DNA of 64,000 nt from Bradyrhizobium sp. SRS-191 (GCF_024586915.1 NZ_JANBVS010000007.1:248001-312000); one strand, 5' to 3'; positions 1 to 8,317 are shown, numbered from the stretch's first letter. Numbers and translations: made by a program. Notes: generated by a model not told the origin, from the letters alone.

Positions 1-288
1 TTCGGCTTCCTCTACGCCGGCACCATGCCGCTCTATGCGTCCATCGCGCGCGACAACTTCCCGCAAGGCATGATGGGCACGGTGATCGGCGGCACGGCGA
101 TGGCCGGCAGCCTGGGCATGGCGACCGGCCCGCTGGCCGGCGGCCTGATCTACGACAGCTTCGCCAGCTACACGTGGCTCTATGTCGGCTCCTGGGTGAT
201 GGGCCTCGGCGCCGTCCTGATGATGATGACCTTCAGGCCGTTCCCGAAAACGCAGGCCGCGTTGGCGCCGGTGCAAGCCCCGGCGTGA
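1..288 (+). CDS. MFS transporter, C-terminal end (gene starts before the window)
   Basis: The reading frame is open from base 1 and stops at 288, so about 95 C-terminal residues are visible. They contain two hydrophobic segments separated by a short loop (GPLAGGLIYD), the pattern of the last two helices of a major facilitator superfamily permease, followed by a short Pro/Ala-rich cytoplasmic tail. The substrate cannot be told from this fragment. No in-frame stop or start was seen at the edge, so the true start lies upstream. The family assignment is moderate because only the end of the protein is present. Confidence 0.7.
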   Translation, partial: FGFLYAGTMPLYASIARDNFPQGMMGTVIGGTAMAGSLGMATGPLAGGLIYDSFASYTWLYVGSWVMGLGAVLMMMTFRPFPKTQAALAPVQAPA

Positions 289-450
289 GCCTGTTGCGAA
301 GCAGCAATCGATCGGTGAATCGCTGCTAATAGGATTGTTCCTAATCAGTTATGTCCGAGCGCACACCAACGCTTGATCGGTGATCCGGAACCCGGCCGTC
401 ATCAGCGGGTTGGGCGAGCGTGTCGTTTCAACCCGATGGAGATCGGATCC

Positions 451-690
451 ATGAAGAAGACTCAGCTCGCCCTCGCCACTCTCGTCGCCCTCAGCTTCGC
501 CGCCGCGCCGTTCGCGGCCCAAGCCAAGCACCACAAGAAGCACCAGTCCTCGACCGCCACCTCGTCGCAGACCACCGGCGCCAACATGCAGCCCGGCAGC
601 GGCAACATGAAGTCCGGCCGCGACTCCACCTCGTCGAGCCAGGGCAATGTCGGCCCGGGCACGAACCAGGCGGGGAGCATGAGCAAGTAG
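451..690 (+). CDS. Small exported low-complexity protein
   Basis: This encodes 79 residues. The start is the ATG at 451, which gives a textbook Sec signal peptide (MKKTQLALATLVALSFAAA, cleavage likely after AQA). A His/Lys cluster (KHHKKH) follows, then a Ser/Thr/Gly/Asn-rich tail with no predicted fold. A longer frame opens at 373 but would bury the signal peptide. The mature protein is about 55 residues and is probably disordered in the periplasm. A His/Lys cluster of this kind could bind metal, but that is inference. I recognise no named family. A strong inverted repeat lies 26 bases downstream. Confidence 0.7.
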   Translation: MKKTQLALATLVALSFAAAPFAAQAKHHKKHQSSTATSSQTTGANMQPGSGNMKSGRDSTSSSQGNVGPGTNQAGSMSK

Positions 691-715
691 TTCGCGTCGG
701 CGGCGCTCTAGCTCA

Positions 716-749
716 GCGCCGGAAAGCCACGAGGCGGGCTTTCCGGCGC
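716..749. terminator. Perfect 13-bp inverted repeat, terminator-like
   Basis: The arms at 716-728 and 737-749 are perfectly complementary over 13 bases with an 8-base loop. The hairpin lies just after the small exported protein that ends at 690. No run of T follows, so it may act as an mRNA-stabilising hairpin or a weak terminator and not as a classical intrinsic terminator. Confidence 0.55.
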
Positions 750-889
750 ACGATTGCAACCTGCGTCGAGCTCACCCTGCGGCGCACCGGCTCCCCTTAC
801 GGAGATCGTGAAAAAGTCACGCGGGGCAGTTCCTCAGACCTGACTACCTGTCCTCGATCCTGCACGCTGACGCCGACAGGAAGGCCCGA

Positions 890-1132
890 CTACTTTGAGG
901 CTTTCTTCAGCTTGTGGTCCAAGTGCCCGGTGCCGTGATCCCGGCGCAGCTGGCTGAGCGATGTTTCGTTCAGTTTAAACAGCACATCGCTGAGCTTGCT
1001 CTCCCCCGGATAGCCGGCCGCAAACGTCTTGCCGTAGATATTGCGCAGCGTGCTGACCAACGTGTTGCCATGCTTCCTGCTGATCTCGCCATCCTTGTCG
1101 CGATGGCGCCCGTCGAGGCCCGGTTCCTTCAT
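890..1132 (-). CDS. Conserved small hypothetical protein (80 aa)
   Basis: The chosen start at 1132 (MKEPGLDGRHRDKDGEIS) has a good upstream GGAGAG ribosome site. The longer frame to 1303 has an unconvincing N-terminus. The protein is 80 residues, soluble and highly charged, with no signal peptide. It has a basic, polar N-terminal third (RHRDKDGEISRKHGNT), a helix-prone centre and a lysine-rich end (LDHKLKKASK). I recall similar short proteins in Bradyrhizobium genomes but no function. The Arg/Lys/His content would suit nucleic-acid contact; that is speculation. Confidence 0.65.
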   Translation of the reverse strand: MKEPGLDGRHRDKDGEISRKHGNTLVSTLRNIYGKTFAAGYPGESKLSDVLFKLNETSLSQLRRDHGTGHLDHKLKKASK

Positions 1133-1573
1133 CCGTCTCTCCCCATGATAGGCGACTTGCGCGCTTGAGGAACAGCCTGCGCCCAATTCATCCGATTGGC
1201 AACGCTGCGGCGCGAAAGAGCCTAGTCGGCAGCACTTGGGGGATACGGGCGATCGCAACTGACGATCCAAGTTTTGTGCCCGTCTGTCTCCGCGATCAAT
1301 CAATTGGGGAGCGGGCCACGGGCGCGACGATACACGGATTGTCAGAGAGAGGACTTCGATCTCTCAAGCGCAACGCGGTGAAATGGCGCCTTGTCTCCGG
1401 TCAGAGATGAAGGCCTCGTCATAGCTAGTGCACCGTCATCTTGATGGTATCGCTTCAGTGGAGTGCGGCAAGGGAATGAAATCTTGTTTTCAAGGGCATG
1501 TCGATCTCGTCTGGCTTGCGGCGGACCCGTTTCATCATGCTAAGCTGACGCCTGGCAGCCAAGGGCAATATTG
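1133..1573. other. Intergenic stretch with no recognised gene
   Basis: About 440 bases separate the 80-aa gene from the next gene. Short frames exist here (for example 1165-1410) but their translations look like noise and lack a ribosome site. The base composition is clearly less GC-rich than the neighbours. It presumably holds promoters for the divergent flanking genes; I could not identify convincing boxes. Confidence 0.5.
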
Positions 1574-2098
1574 ATGGTGACGAAGGGGCGTGACTATTAT
1601 CTAGGACTGAGACGCCGCTATGAGCCGAGCGTTGTAGAGCTCATCATCGTCGCGGAATCGCCGCCGGCATCTGGGAAATATTTTTATGATCCGAGTGGTT
1701 CGATCGCGGAGCCGCTGTTCGCTGCCTTCATGCGCCAAATAGGAATAGTCCCTGTCCGCAAAGAGGCCGGCCTTCGAGAATTTCAGAGTAAGGGCTGGGT
1801 TCTGGTAGACGCAACCTACCAACAAGTGGACAAGCTCCCGCAAGATGCCGCCCAAGATAGAAATGCATTGATCGAAGGCGATTATTCTCTCCTCGTCGCA
1901 GACCTTGCCAGCCTAATGTCTGATCGCGGCGTTCCTCTGATACTGATCAAAGCAAACGTGTGCCGGATCCTTGAGCCCCGACTGACGAAGGACGGCTTCA
2001 ATGTGGTGAACGCCGGCCGCCTTGTCTATTTTCCAAGCACGGGACAGCAGAAGAAGTTCGAGCAGCAGTTCGCCTCGGTTCTGAAATCGGTTGGTTGA
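1574..2098 (+). CDS. Hypothetical protein, possibly uracil-DNA-glycosylase-like fold
   Basis: This encodes 174 residues from the ATG at 1574, preceded by AAGGG; a TTG lies one codon upstream. The N-terminal region has a hydrophobic strand followed by AESPPASGKYFYDPSG, and the C-terminus reads YFPSTGQQKKFEQQF. This order (strand, acidic/Pro-Gly loop, later strand ending in a PS motif) recalls the uracil-DNA glycosylase superfamily, but I cannot see a full set of catalytic residues. Base composition is markedly lower in GC than flanking core genes, which suggests acquisition by transfer. There is no signal peptide or membrane segment. Function remains unknown. Confidence 0.6.
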   Translation: MVTKGRDYYLGLRRRYEPSVVELIIVAESPPASGKYFYDPSGSIAEPLFAAFMRQIGIVPVRKEAGLREFQSKGWVLVDATYQQVDKLPQDAAQDRNALIEGDYSLLVADLASLMSDRGVPLILIKANVCRILEPRLTKDGFNVVNAGRLVYFPSTGQQKKFEQQFASVLKSVG

Positions 2099-2247
2099 GG
2101 TTCGGTCGGCTGGGGTAAGGTGCGGCGGGTGCCGATGTGTGCGAGTTCTAGCCGACACTTTCGACCACGCGGGTTGCGCCTTCATGTCCTCTTTCAATAA
2201 CCCGCCGCCAGATATCATTCTCCAGATCTCCGAAAATCGTCTTCTGC

Positions 2248-2545
2248 TCCCGCCTCGTGTTGAGGGCGTACGCGTCATCACTATACGAGGTGGGATGCGA
2301 TGGACGTGGATGCTGCGCGCGACGAGCGTAGGCGTTGCGGACGGCCAAGTCGTATGGTCCCGGCCTCCCGATGCTGAGGTCAAGTCCGTGCCGGCCTGTT
2401 GATACGGCGGCGCGGGCGATGGAGGCAAGAAAGTCCGGTTCTCAAGGAGAGCACGCAGGACACGGTTAAGACCAATCGAGCAGGGAAGGCAGGCTCGTCG
2501 TAAGGCACGACCCATTTTGTATTTTTAGAAGCTGAACAGCGGCCA
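2248..2545 (+). repeat. Dispersed repeat family A, copy 1 (3'-truncated)
   Basis: This stretch aligns along its length with 5265-5500 and, more weakly, with 41465-41725. Shared blocks include GGGCGTACGCGTC, GGTCCCGGCCTCCCGA, GCTGAGGTCAAGTC and a GGAGAGCACG block near 2446. After the shared GCAGGGAAGGC at about 2480 this copy diverges, so the hairpin-forming 3' part present in the other two copies is missing or replaced. No protein-coding signal is convincing here. It fills most of the gap 2099-2564. Confidence 0.7.
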
Positions 2546-2564
2546 CTTCGAGACTTCGCGCTGC

Positions 2565-3194
2565 CTACTCTTTCGGCGCCGCCGGAGGGGGCGTCGGCGG
2601 CTTCGCCTCCGGTTGCTTCGCCTCGGCCGGCTTCTTGGCAGGAGCTCCAGTCTTGGCTGCGGGGGAAGCTGGCGCTGCCGGCGGGACTGGCGCTGCCGGC
2701 GCGACGGGCGCGGATTGTGAGACGTTCACCGCGAGGCCGAACAGGCGCCATTGGCCGTCGACCGGCGCGAAGAGAAGCTCAAAGTTCACCTGCGAGGGAA
2801 CGGAGGGGAAGAAGCCGGCCATGCGCATCATGCCGTTCGGCACGATCTCCGGCAGCACGCTGAGTTGCGGATCGATGACGGCAGTGCCCGACAGGTCGAG
2901 CTTGTCGTTGCGCTGCGAGGTGAAAATTTCGGACAGGCGCGCGGCCGTGTTGGCCGCCTGGAAGCCGGGCGAGCCGAGGTCGCGCAAAACGGTGTAGTTG
3001 CCGGTCTTGTTGGCATGGTCGAGCGCCAACAGCGCCGAGCGGATCAGCATCAGCACGCCATTGCGATCGATGTTGGCGGGCTTGGCGTTCGGCGTCGGTT
3101 GCGGCTGCGCGAGAGCGGCGGCGCTGCTCACGATCAGCAACAGCAGCGCGGCGCCAGCGCGCCGCGCGATCGCTGCGAGCAATTGACTTACCAC
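2565..3194 (-). CDS. Exported protein coupled to the autotransporter
   Basis: This encodes 209 residues from a GTG at 3194. The N-terminus is a signal peptide (ALLLLIVSSAAALA, cleavage before QPQPT). Residues ~40-150 form a compact domain of helices followed by strands, perhaps NTF2-like, ending in WRLFGLAVNVSQ. The last ~50 residues are Pro/Ala/Lys repeats, likely disordered. The GTG overlaps the stop of the autotransporter gene upstream (GTGGTAA), so translation is probably coupled. That arrangement suggests an accessory factor for the surface protein, comparable in logic to the SadA/SadB pair, though no sequence similarity to SadB is claimed. Confidence 0.75.
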   Translation of the reverse strand: MVSQLLAAIARRAGAALLLLIVSSAAALAQPQPTPNAKPANIDRNGVLMLIRSALLALDHANKTGNYTVLRDLGSPGFQAANTAARLSEIFTSQRNDKLDLSGTAVIDPQLSVLPEIVPNGMMRMAGFFPSVPSQVNFELLFAPVDGQWRLFGLAVNVSQSAPVAPAAPVPPAAPASPAAKTGAPAKKPAEAKQPEAKPPTPPPAAPKE

Positions 3195-4732
3195 TGGACC
3201 GAGACGGCTCCGCGGCCACCCGCGACGTTGCGCTCGAGACCGATGCCCGCGCCGGCATTGCCGACGATGGCGTAGCCCTTCGTCTCGTAGAGCAGCGCGG
3301 TGCCGCCGATGGCGAACGCATTCGCCCCCTGGAAGTTGCCGTAGCCGGCGGAGAGCGCAAACTTGCGGCCGGGGAGCAGCGCGGGCATCGATCCGGCAGC
3401 GAGCGCGATGGCCGTGCCGGTGCGCGCCTCGAGCCGGTTATCGGTGATCTGCGCCGAGAGCGAGTTGATCTGGGTCTGGAAGCTGCCCGGGTTGAAGCTC
3501 GTCGCCGCCAGGTTGCCGGCGGCGTCGGTGGTCACGAACGAGGTTGGGCCGGTCTGCGCGGCGAGGCTTGCCGCCGAGGTCAGGCCTGCCATCTTGTAGG
3601 TGTTGGTGGCCGTTCCGATCGAGACCTGGTTGACGGCAGTGGTTGTTGCCCCCGCGCCGATCGCCGTCGAGCCGGCGAATCCCGCCGTCGCACCCGTGCC
3701 GATGGCCATGGCGCTGACTCCGGTGGCCTGCGCCGTGTTGCCGATCGCAATGCCGTTGTTGCCGGTCACGGTGGTGTTGGTGCCGATCGCGACGATGTTG
3801 GTGCCGTTCACGGTGTTGCCCGTGCCCATCACGCTTGCGCCCGCCGAACTCGCGGCCCCAGCCACCGTGTTGTTGGTACCCACGACCTGCACGTTGTCGC
3901 CAAAGCCCGCTGTATTCGTGCCGTTGACAGTGTTGCCGTCGCCGAACACGAAGCTGCTGTTGCCGTTGACGGTGTTGGGATCGCCGATTGCGAAAGTGCC
4001 GTTGCCGTTGACGGTTTGGCCGGTGCCGAACGCACCGCTGTTGTTGCCCGTCACGCTGTTGGCGGAGCCCATCGCCGTGCTGTTGGTGCCGCTCACGGTC
4101 TGACCGGTACCGAACGCGGAGCTGCCGGCGCCGCCGACGGCCACTGAACTGTTCGAGCCGACGACGGTGCTGTTCGCCGCATTCGCGACCGTGCTGCCGC
4201 CGATCGCGACGCTGAGGCTTCCGAGCGATCTGGCTGCGTTTGCGCCGACGCCATCGCCGCCGCCGATGGCGACGCTGTAATTGCCGGTAGACTGGACCTG
4301 GTTACCGCTGTTGGGATCGGCACCGGCGCCGATCGCGGTGCTGTAGGTGCCCGCAGCGGCGCCGGTCGCGTTGGCATTGGCGCCGATGCTGGTGACGCCC
4401 GCTGCCGGCGTGGACGCGCCCGAGAAACTGCCGATCGTCGTCGAGTTGGCGCCAAGGGCAAAGGCACCGAAGCCCAGGGCGGTGGCGCCGCCCGAGGTGC
4501 CGGTCGCAGCGCCTTGTGCCACGGACGAGATGCCGCAGGCGACGTCATGCTGGTTGGCTGAAGACGATCCGGAGCCGCTGACGGGGGCCGAGCCTGTTGC
4601 GCTGCCGCCGCATACGAATTGCGCGGACGCCGGATTGGAGATTGCGGGCAGCGTGACTGATCCCAACAGGACGAACAGAAACGCCGTATGAGGTAGACGA
4701 TATGGCTTCTTCGAAAATTGCTTGCCGCTCAT
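3188..4732 (-). CDS. Trimeric autotransporter adhesin, YadA-like
   Basis: This encodes 514 residues. The start at 4732 is chosen for its GAGGG ribosome site and because it begins an extended signal peptide typical of large autotransporters (MSGKQFSKKPYRLPHTAFLF..., cleavage after ASA). Residues ~75-400 are short head repeats of the YadA/hemagglutinin type, built on patterns such as GNNSGAFGTGQTV and AIGTGATA. A short linker leads to a C-terminal ~75-residue anchor ending in AVSVQW, which by family knowledge forms a 12-strand trimeric outer-membrane barrel. There is almost no coiled-coil stalk, so this is a compact, head-dominated adhesin. It is the first gene of a two-gene operon. Confidence 0.9.
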   Translation of the reverse strand: MSGKQFSKKPYRLPHTAFLFVLLGSVTLPAISNPASAQFVCGGSATGSAPVSGSGSSSANQHDVACGISSVAQGAATGTSGGATALGFGAFALGANSTTIGSFSGASTPAAGVTSIGANANATGAAAGTYSTAIGAGADPNSGNQVQSTGNYSVAIGGGDGVGANAARSLGSLSVAIGGSTVANAANSTVVGSNSSVAVGGAGSSAFGTGQTVSGTNSTAMGSANSVTGNNSGAFGTGQTVNGNGTFAIGDPNTVNGNSSFVFGDGNTVNGTNTAGFGDNVQVVGTNNTVAGAASSAGASVMGTGNTVNGTNIVAIGTNTTVTGNNGIAIGNTAQATGVSAMAIGTGATAGFAGSTAIGAGATTTAVNQVSIGTATNTYKMAGLTSAASLAAQTGPTSFVTTDAAGNLAATSFNPGSFQTQINSLSAQITDNRLEARTGTAIALAAGSMPALLPGRKFALSAGYGNFQGANAFAIGGTALLYETKGYAIVGNAGAGIGLERNVAGGRGAVSVQW

Positions 4733-5229
4733 GGTGCCCTCAATATTGGCCCGCGCTGCTTTTATTACCGCCATCATTCATTAGTTCGAGGGGTTTGGAA
4801 ATGATCAGAAACCTTGCTGCGACAACGAGTTTTCGACCGTGTCCGCCGCGCCACACACCATTTGGCGTATGGAACTGAGCAACGGTCGTAGACAAGGGGC
4901 GCTCTTCTCCAGGGAAAAGAGCTTCAATTGGGCGACTCCTCAGCCGGTCCACATCCGTTGTGATTTCGCCAGCTCAGAGTCTCAAGCAGGCACGCGCGAG
5001 CTCCCGCTGATTGACGGTGGAGCCTGTTTAAAGGTCGCAGCCGAATGCGATGGCAAAGCTGATAAGAATGCCGATGGTCGTCAGATCAGTCGCCTCGACA
5101 TACTGATGGAGTATCGCTCGAATCCTGATGTATCGGTCTGGCGGATTTTGCGCCGAAGCCGACGTTCTATTTGCTGTCTCAATCCCTTGCGCCTCTCGAG
5201 CCTTGCAAGCAAAAAAAACGGCTTCACTT
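4733..5229. other. Intergenic region upstream of the adhesin, no gene recognised
   Basis: About 500 bases of lower-GC sequence lie between the adhesin start and the family A repeat. A frame at 4839-5258 exists but its translation has no ribosome site, no domain and no protein-like composition. The adhesin promoter should lie in the part nearest 4733; I could not define it. Confidence 0.45.
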
Positions 5230-5715
5230 TTTCCGAAATTTGTGCTCTACTCCCTTGATCCCGCCTCGATGCAGAGGGCGTACGCGTCGTCACGATACGT
5301 GGAGGTGGGCTGCGGTGGACGTGGATGCGGCGCTGGACGAGCGCGGCATTGCGGACGGCGAAGTCGTGTGGTCCCGGCCTCCCGAAGCTGAGGTCAAGTC
5401 GGTGCTGGTTCGCGAGAGCGGCGGCGCTGACGATGGGGGCAAGAAAGCCCGGTCCCCAAGGAGAGCACGAAGGACACCGTTAAAACCGATCGCGCAGGGA
5501 GGGCCGGGTCCGTCCGGCTGGACCTGTGGTACCTGCCGCCTGCATTTTTTTCCGCAGGCGGGCCACGGGCCTCAGTCGAGGTCCGGCTCTCCCTGCGCCT
5601 CTGATGTGTCGAGGCGCGCGACGGATGCAACCCTCGGGCTGGTTCAGCCGCGAGATTGCGTGCGCATGTCCGGAGCGACCGTTCTGCATCGATCGCGCGT
5701 TGGCTGTTTGACAGG
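5230..5715 (+). repeat. Dispersed repeat family A, copy 2 (full length)
   Basis: This copy aligns with 41410-41950 and with the truncated copy at 2248. All full copies begin with an A/T-rich CGAAAT block, then CCCGCCTC...GCAGAGGG, and run to a structured 3' part. Here arms 5492-5507 and 5583-5598 pair over 16 positions with one G-T wobble. Between them lies a perfect 8-bp hairpin (5536-5543 with 5554-5561, T-rich loop) and a second hairpin (5567-5573 with 5578-5584). The element ends somewhere before the tRNA gene at 5853; the right boundary is approximate. No open frame in it looks like a real gene. Confidence 0.75.
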
Positions 5716-5852
5716 GTTGATCGGAGATCAGAGAGCGCGGCTCAAGCGAGACTTGGGCTCAAACGCCCCGCTTCGCCAAGAGGCTTCGCCGGCACGCTTC
5801 GCCGTTTGGGCCACTGCTCGGCTGCGCCACGCGTAGCCCAAAGGGCGAAGCG

Positions 5853-5937
5853 TGGTGCCCCTGGCCGGAATCGAACCAGCACTCCTTGCGGAACTCGATT
5901 TTGAGTCGAGCGCGTCTACCAGTTCCGCCACAGGGGC
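5853..5937 (-). tRNA. tRNA-Leu (anticodon CAA)
   Basis: Read on the minus strand, the segment starts GCCCCTGTGG and ends CAGGGGCACCA, so the acceptor stem closes and the 3' CCA is encoded. The D arm contains GGTAGACGC. The anticodon loop is CTCAAAA with anticodon CAA. A long variable arm (TTCCGCAAGGAGT region) marks a class II tRNA, as expected for leucine. The T arm has GGTTCGATTCC. The length is 85 bases including CCA. Confidence 0.95.
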
Positions 5938-6113
5938 ATTCGCGATGGACCCTGGGCAGGAACCAGCGAAGCGAGGCGGACTATAGCGGGCGGCGGGGCA
6001 GGGTCAACCCGCACGGACGTGATGCGCCGGCATCTCGACAGCTTTCGCGGGCCGGAGTAGGAGCCGGAACAGCCCGGCGTGGCGCCGGATGCAGGCCCGT
6101 TCGGGGAGGACCG

Positions 6114-6647
6114 ATGAGCAATACCTCTGTGATGGCGCGACCCGCGGCAGGGGCGATGAGCCCGGCGGTGACGGCGGCGCTGCTCGCGGCCGGCATCGCG
6201 GCGGCGGCGCTGGCCGGCGCCTGGTACATGCAGCTGGTGTGGGGCCTGCAGCCCTGCGAGCTCTGCCTGAAGCAGCGCTGGGCCTATTACGCGATCGTGC
6301 CGCTCGGGCTGGTGATTGCGCTGGCCGCCAGGGGCGGGGTGCCGCGCGCGCTCGTGCTCGCAGGCCTCGGCCTGATCGCGCTGGCCGCGCTCGGAAATGC
6401 CGGGCTCGGCGTCTATCACGCCGGCGTCGAATGGGGCTTCTGGCCCGGCCCGACCGAATGCACCGGGCCGATCGGCAATCTCGGCAGCGCCGGCACGCTT
6501 CTGGACCGGCTCGACAGCGTCCACGTCGTGCGCTGCGACGAGGTGCAATTCCGCTTCCTCGGCCTGTCCTTGGCCGGCTACAGCGTGCTGATCTCGCTCT
6601 TCCTCGCCGCCCTCGCTGGCTGGGGCATCACGCGCAAGACGACCTAA
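6114..6647 (+). CDS. dsbB: Disulfide bond formation protein B
   Basis: This encodes 177 residues from the ATG at 6114, with GGGGAGGA just upstream; a longer frame from 5886 runs back through the tRNA and is not real. It has four transmembrane helices. The first periplasmic pair is Cys48-Cys51 (PCELC) and the second is Cys116 and Cys141 (TECTG and VVRCDE), the two redox pairs that pass electrons from DsbA to ubiquinone. Gln41-Trp-region residues near the first pair fit the quinone site. It overlaps the convergent neighbour's stop by four bases. A DsbA-like protein is encoded at 9776, which could be its partner. Confidence 0.9.
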   Translation: MSNTSVMARPAAGAMSPAVTAALLAAGIAAAALAGAWYMQLVWGLQPCELCLKQRWAYYAIVPLGLVIALAARGGVPRALVLAGLGLIALAALGNAGLGVYHAGVEWGFWPGPTECTGPIGNLGSAGTLLDRLDSVHVVRCDEVQFRFLGLSLAGYSVLISLFLAALAGWGITRKTT

Positions 6648-7729
6648 TCGTCCACATCCTCCTGCGGCCGTCCGAACAGATGGACGATGCCGGGGGTGGC
6701 GATCGTCACGAAGACGAAGCGCGAGAGGTGATGCGCGCCGACGAAGATCGGGTCGATGTGCAGGGTCAGCGCCAGCGCCATCATCGCGTCCATGGCGCCG
6801 GGGGCGAAGGCGACGATGGTGTCGGAGAAGCGCACATGCGTCACCATCACGATCACGGTGACGAACAATGCGGAGATCGCGACCGCGATCGCGAACGAGC
6901 CGAGCGCCGCCCTGATATGGCTGAGCAGCGTCTTGACCCGCATGCGCGCGAAGCGGCTGCCGATCAGGGCGCCGATGCCGACCAGCGCCACGCCGCGCAT
7001 CCACTCCGGCAGGCCGCCCTCGACGAGCCCGGTGCCGTGCAGCACGCCGCTGGCGACCATCGCGCCGAACAGCCAGCTCGCCGGAAACTTGATCAGCTGC
7101 ATCAGGACGGCCGCGGCCAGCGAGGCCACCAGCAGCGCGAGCAGGCCGAGCGGCGAGGCGACACTCTGGTCGAGCGAGATCGGTGCCGCCGGCGCGACGC
7201 CCGCGATCGCCAGCACCAGCGGCAGCGCCGCGGTCAGGATGATCACGCGCAAGGTCTGCACCACCGCGATCGCCGGCAGGTCGGCGCCGCGCTCGACCGC
7301 GAGCAGCGTGATCTGCGACAGCGCGCCGGGGCTGCCGGCGAGCAGCGCCGAGGTGCGGTCCCAGCCATGGACGCGCTGCAGATAGAGGCTGGAGCCGAAG
7401 GTCGAGCAGAAGGTCGCGAGCGCGAGCAGCGCGATCGTCACCGGATAGGCGCTGACATGGGTGATCAGCTCGCGTGAGACGATCGCGCCGATCGAGATGC
7501 CGAGCAGCAGCAGGATGGTCTGGGTCAGGATCGGCGGCATCGCCAGCGGGCGGCCGGCGATGGCGGCGATCGCCGTCGCGATCATCGCGCCGGAGATCAG
7601 CCCGCCCGGCAGATGGGCGAACAGGAAGATGAGCCCGCCGGCGGTGCCGAGCGCGAGCGTCTCGAGCGCGCTCAGCGTCTTGGCGCGGCTCGGCCATTCG
7701 AAGGGGAGGGAGGAGATGATCTGGCGCAC
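6644..7729 (-). CDS. AbrB-family integral membrane protein (PF05145 type)
   Basis: This encodes 361 residues from a GTG at 7729, with AAGG a few bases upstream. It has about ten transmembrane helices in two related halves, each with a Pro-Gly-Ala element: GTAGGLIFLFAHLPGGLISG and SWLFGAMVASG in the membrane-entry positions, and SPGALSQ and APGAMDAM further on. This is the AbrB duplication family, often mislabelled ammonia monooxygenase or transcriptional regulator. It is a probable inner-membrane transporter of unknown substrate. It converges on dsbB with a 4-base stop overlap. Confidence 0.8.
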   Translation of the reverse strand: MRQIISSLPFEWPSRAKTLSALETLALGTAGGLIFLFAHLPGGLISGAMIATAIAAIAGRPLAMPPILTQTILLLLGISIGAIVSRELITHVSAYPVTIALLALATFCSTFGSSLYLQRVHGWDRTSALLAGSPGALSQITLLAVERGADLPAIAVVQTLRVIILTAALPLVLAIAGVAPAAPISLDQSVASPLGLLALLVASLAAAVLMQLIKFPASWLFGAMVASGVLHGTGLVEGGLPEWMRGVALVGIGALIGSRFARMRVKTLLSHIRAALGSFAIAVAISALFVTVIVMVTHVRFSDTIVAFAPGAMDAMMALALTLHIDPIFVGAHHLSRFVFVTIATPGIVHLFGRPQEDVDD

Positions 7730-7835
7730 GGCGCCTTATGCCAAAACCGAAGCGGGGGAACAATTCCCCGCCGCTGCGGTGCGGCCATGCATGCGGGGGA
7801 AGGCCAACAAAGGCTTGACGCTGCCGCCCGGCGGA

Positions 7836-8126
7836 TCATTTCGGCTTGTCGGGCACAGCCGTGCTGGTGGCGGCCGCCGCCTTGTCGCGCTTGCAGGCGG
7901 AGCGGAACTTGCCGCGCGCCTTGCCCTTCAGCCCCTGCTCGTCCGCCTCCTTGGAGCAGGCCACCGAGATCGCGCGGCGCGCGGTCTTCTCCATCGTGGC
8001 GAACTTGTCGGTGGCGGCATCGGGCCGTGCCGGCAGCGTCAGTCCGGGCTGACAGACAGCGGGACCCGCGGCCAACAGGATGGCGATGGCGGCGAGCGTG
8101 GCAGCCGCGCGGGCAGGGAGAGTCAT
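7836..8126 (-). CDS. Small exported protein with one PsiF-like Cys motif
   Basis: This encodes 96 residues. The N-terminal hydrophobic stretch (ATLAAIAILLAAGPAVC) is a signal peptide. A single motif of the form ACSKEADEQGLKGKARGKF..ACK follows, two cysteines about 22 residues apart with a Leu-x-Gly and a basic aromatic segment between them. This matches the PsiF repeat pattern. The tail is Lys/Ala-rich. It is divergent from the gene at 8318, whose product carries related motifs. It is probably periplasmic, possibly with the two cysteines oxidised; no biochemical role is established. Confidence 0.7.
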   Translation of the reverse strand: MTLPARAAATLAAIAILLAAGPAVCQPGLTLPARPDAATDKFATMEKTARRAISVACSKEADEQGLKGKARGKFRSACKRDKAAAATSTAVPDKPK

Positions 8127-8317
8127 GCTGAAATCCTCGAACGAAACGCGCGGCCCATGTCCGCCGATGCTGAACCCGGTGTGAATGCCATGGGCCGGAT
8201 CGGCAGGCGAGGCAAATTATATTTTCGCGCAAGGCCCAGCCTGCCTGCCTTGTCGCAGGCCGGCCGCCCGCTAAGATTGTAGTCCCATTCCATCATGGCT
8301 CCACAGGGAGATCGAGA

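Noticed and set aside
3600..4103. Regular short repeats suggesting a tandem-repeat locus or CRISPR
   Set aside because: The periodicity is that of the YadA head repeats in the adhesin gene on the minus strand; there are no identical repeats separated by unique spacers.
4839..5258. A 139-codon frame upstream of repeat copy 2
   Set aside because: It has no ribosome site or domain, and its end runs into the repeat.
5916..7763. A 615-codon minus-strand frame
   Set aside because: It is out of frame with the AbrB-family gene and runs through dsbB antisense and the tRNA region; its composition is that of a shadow frame.
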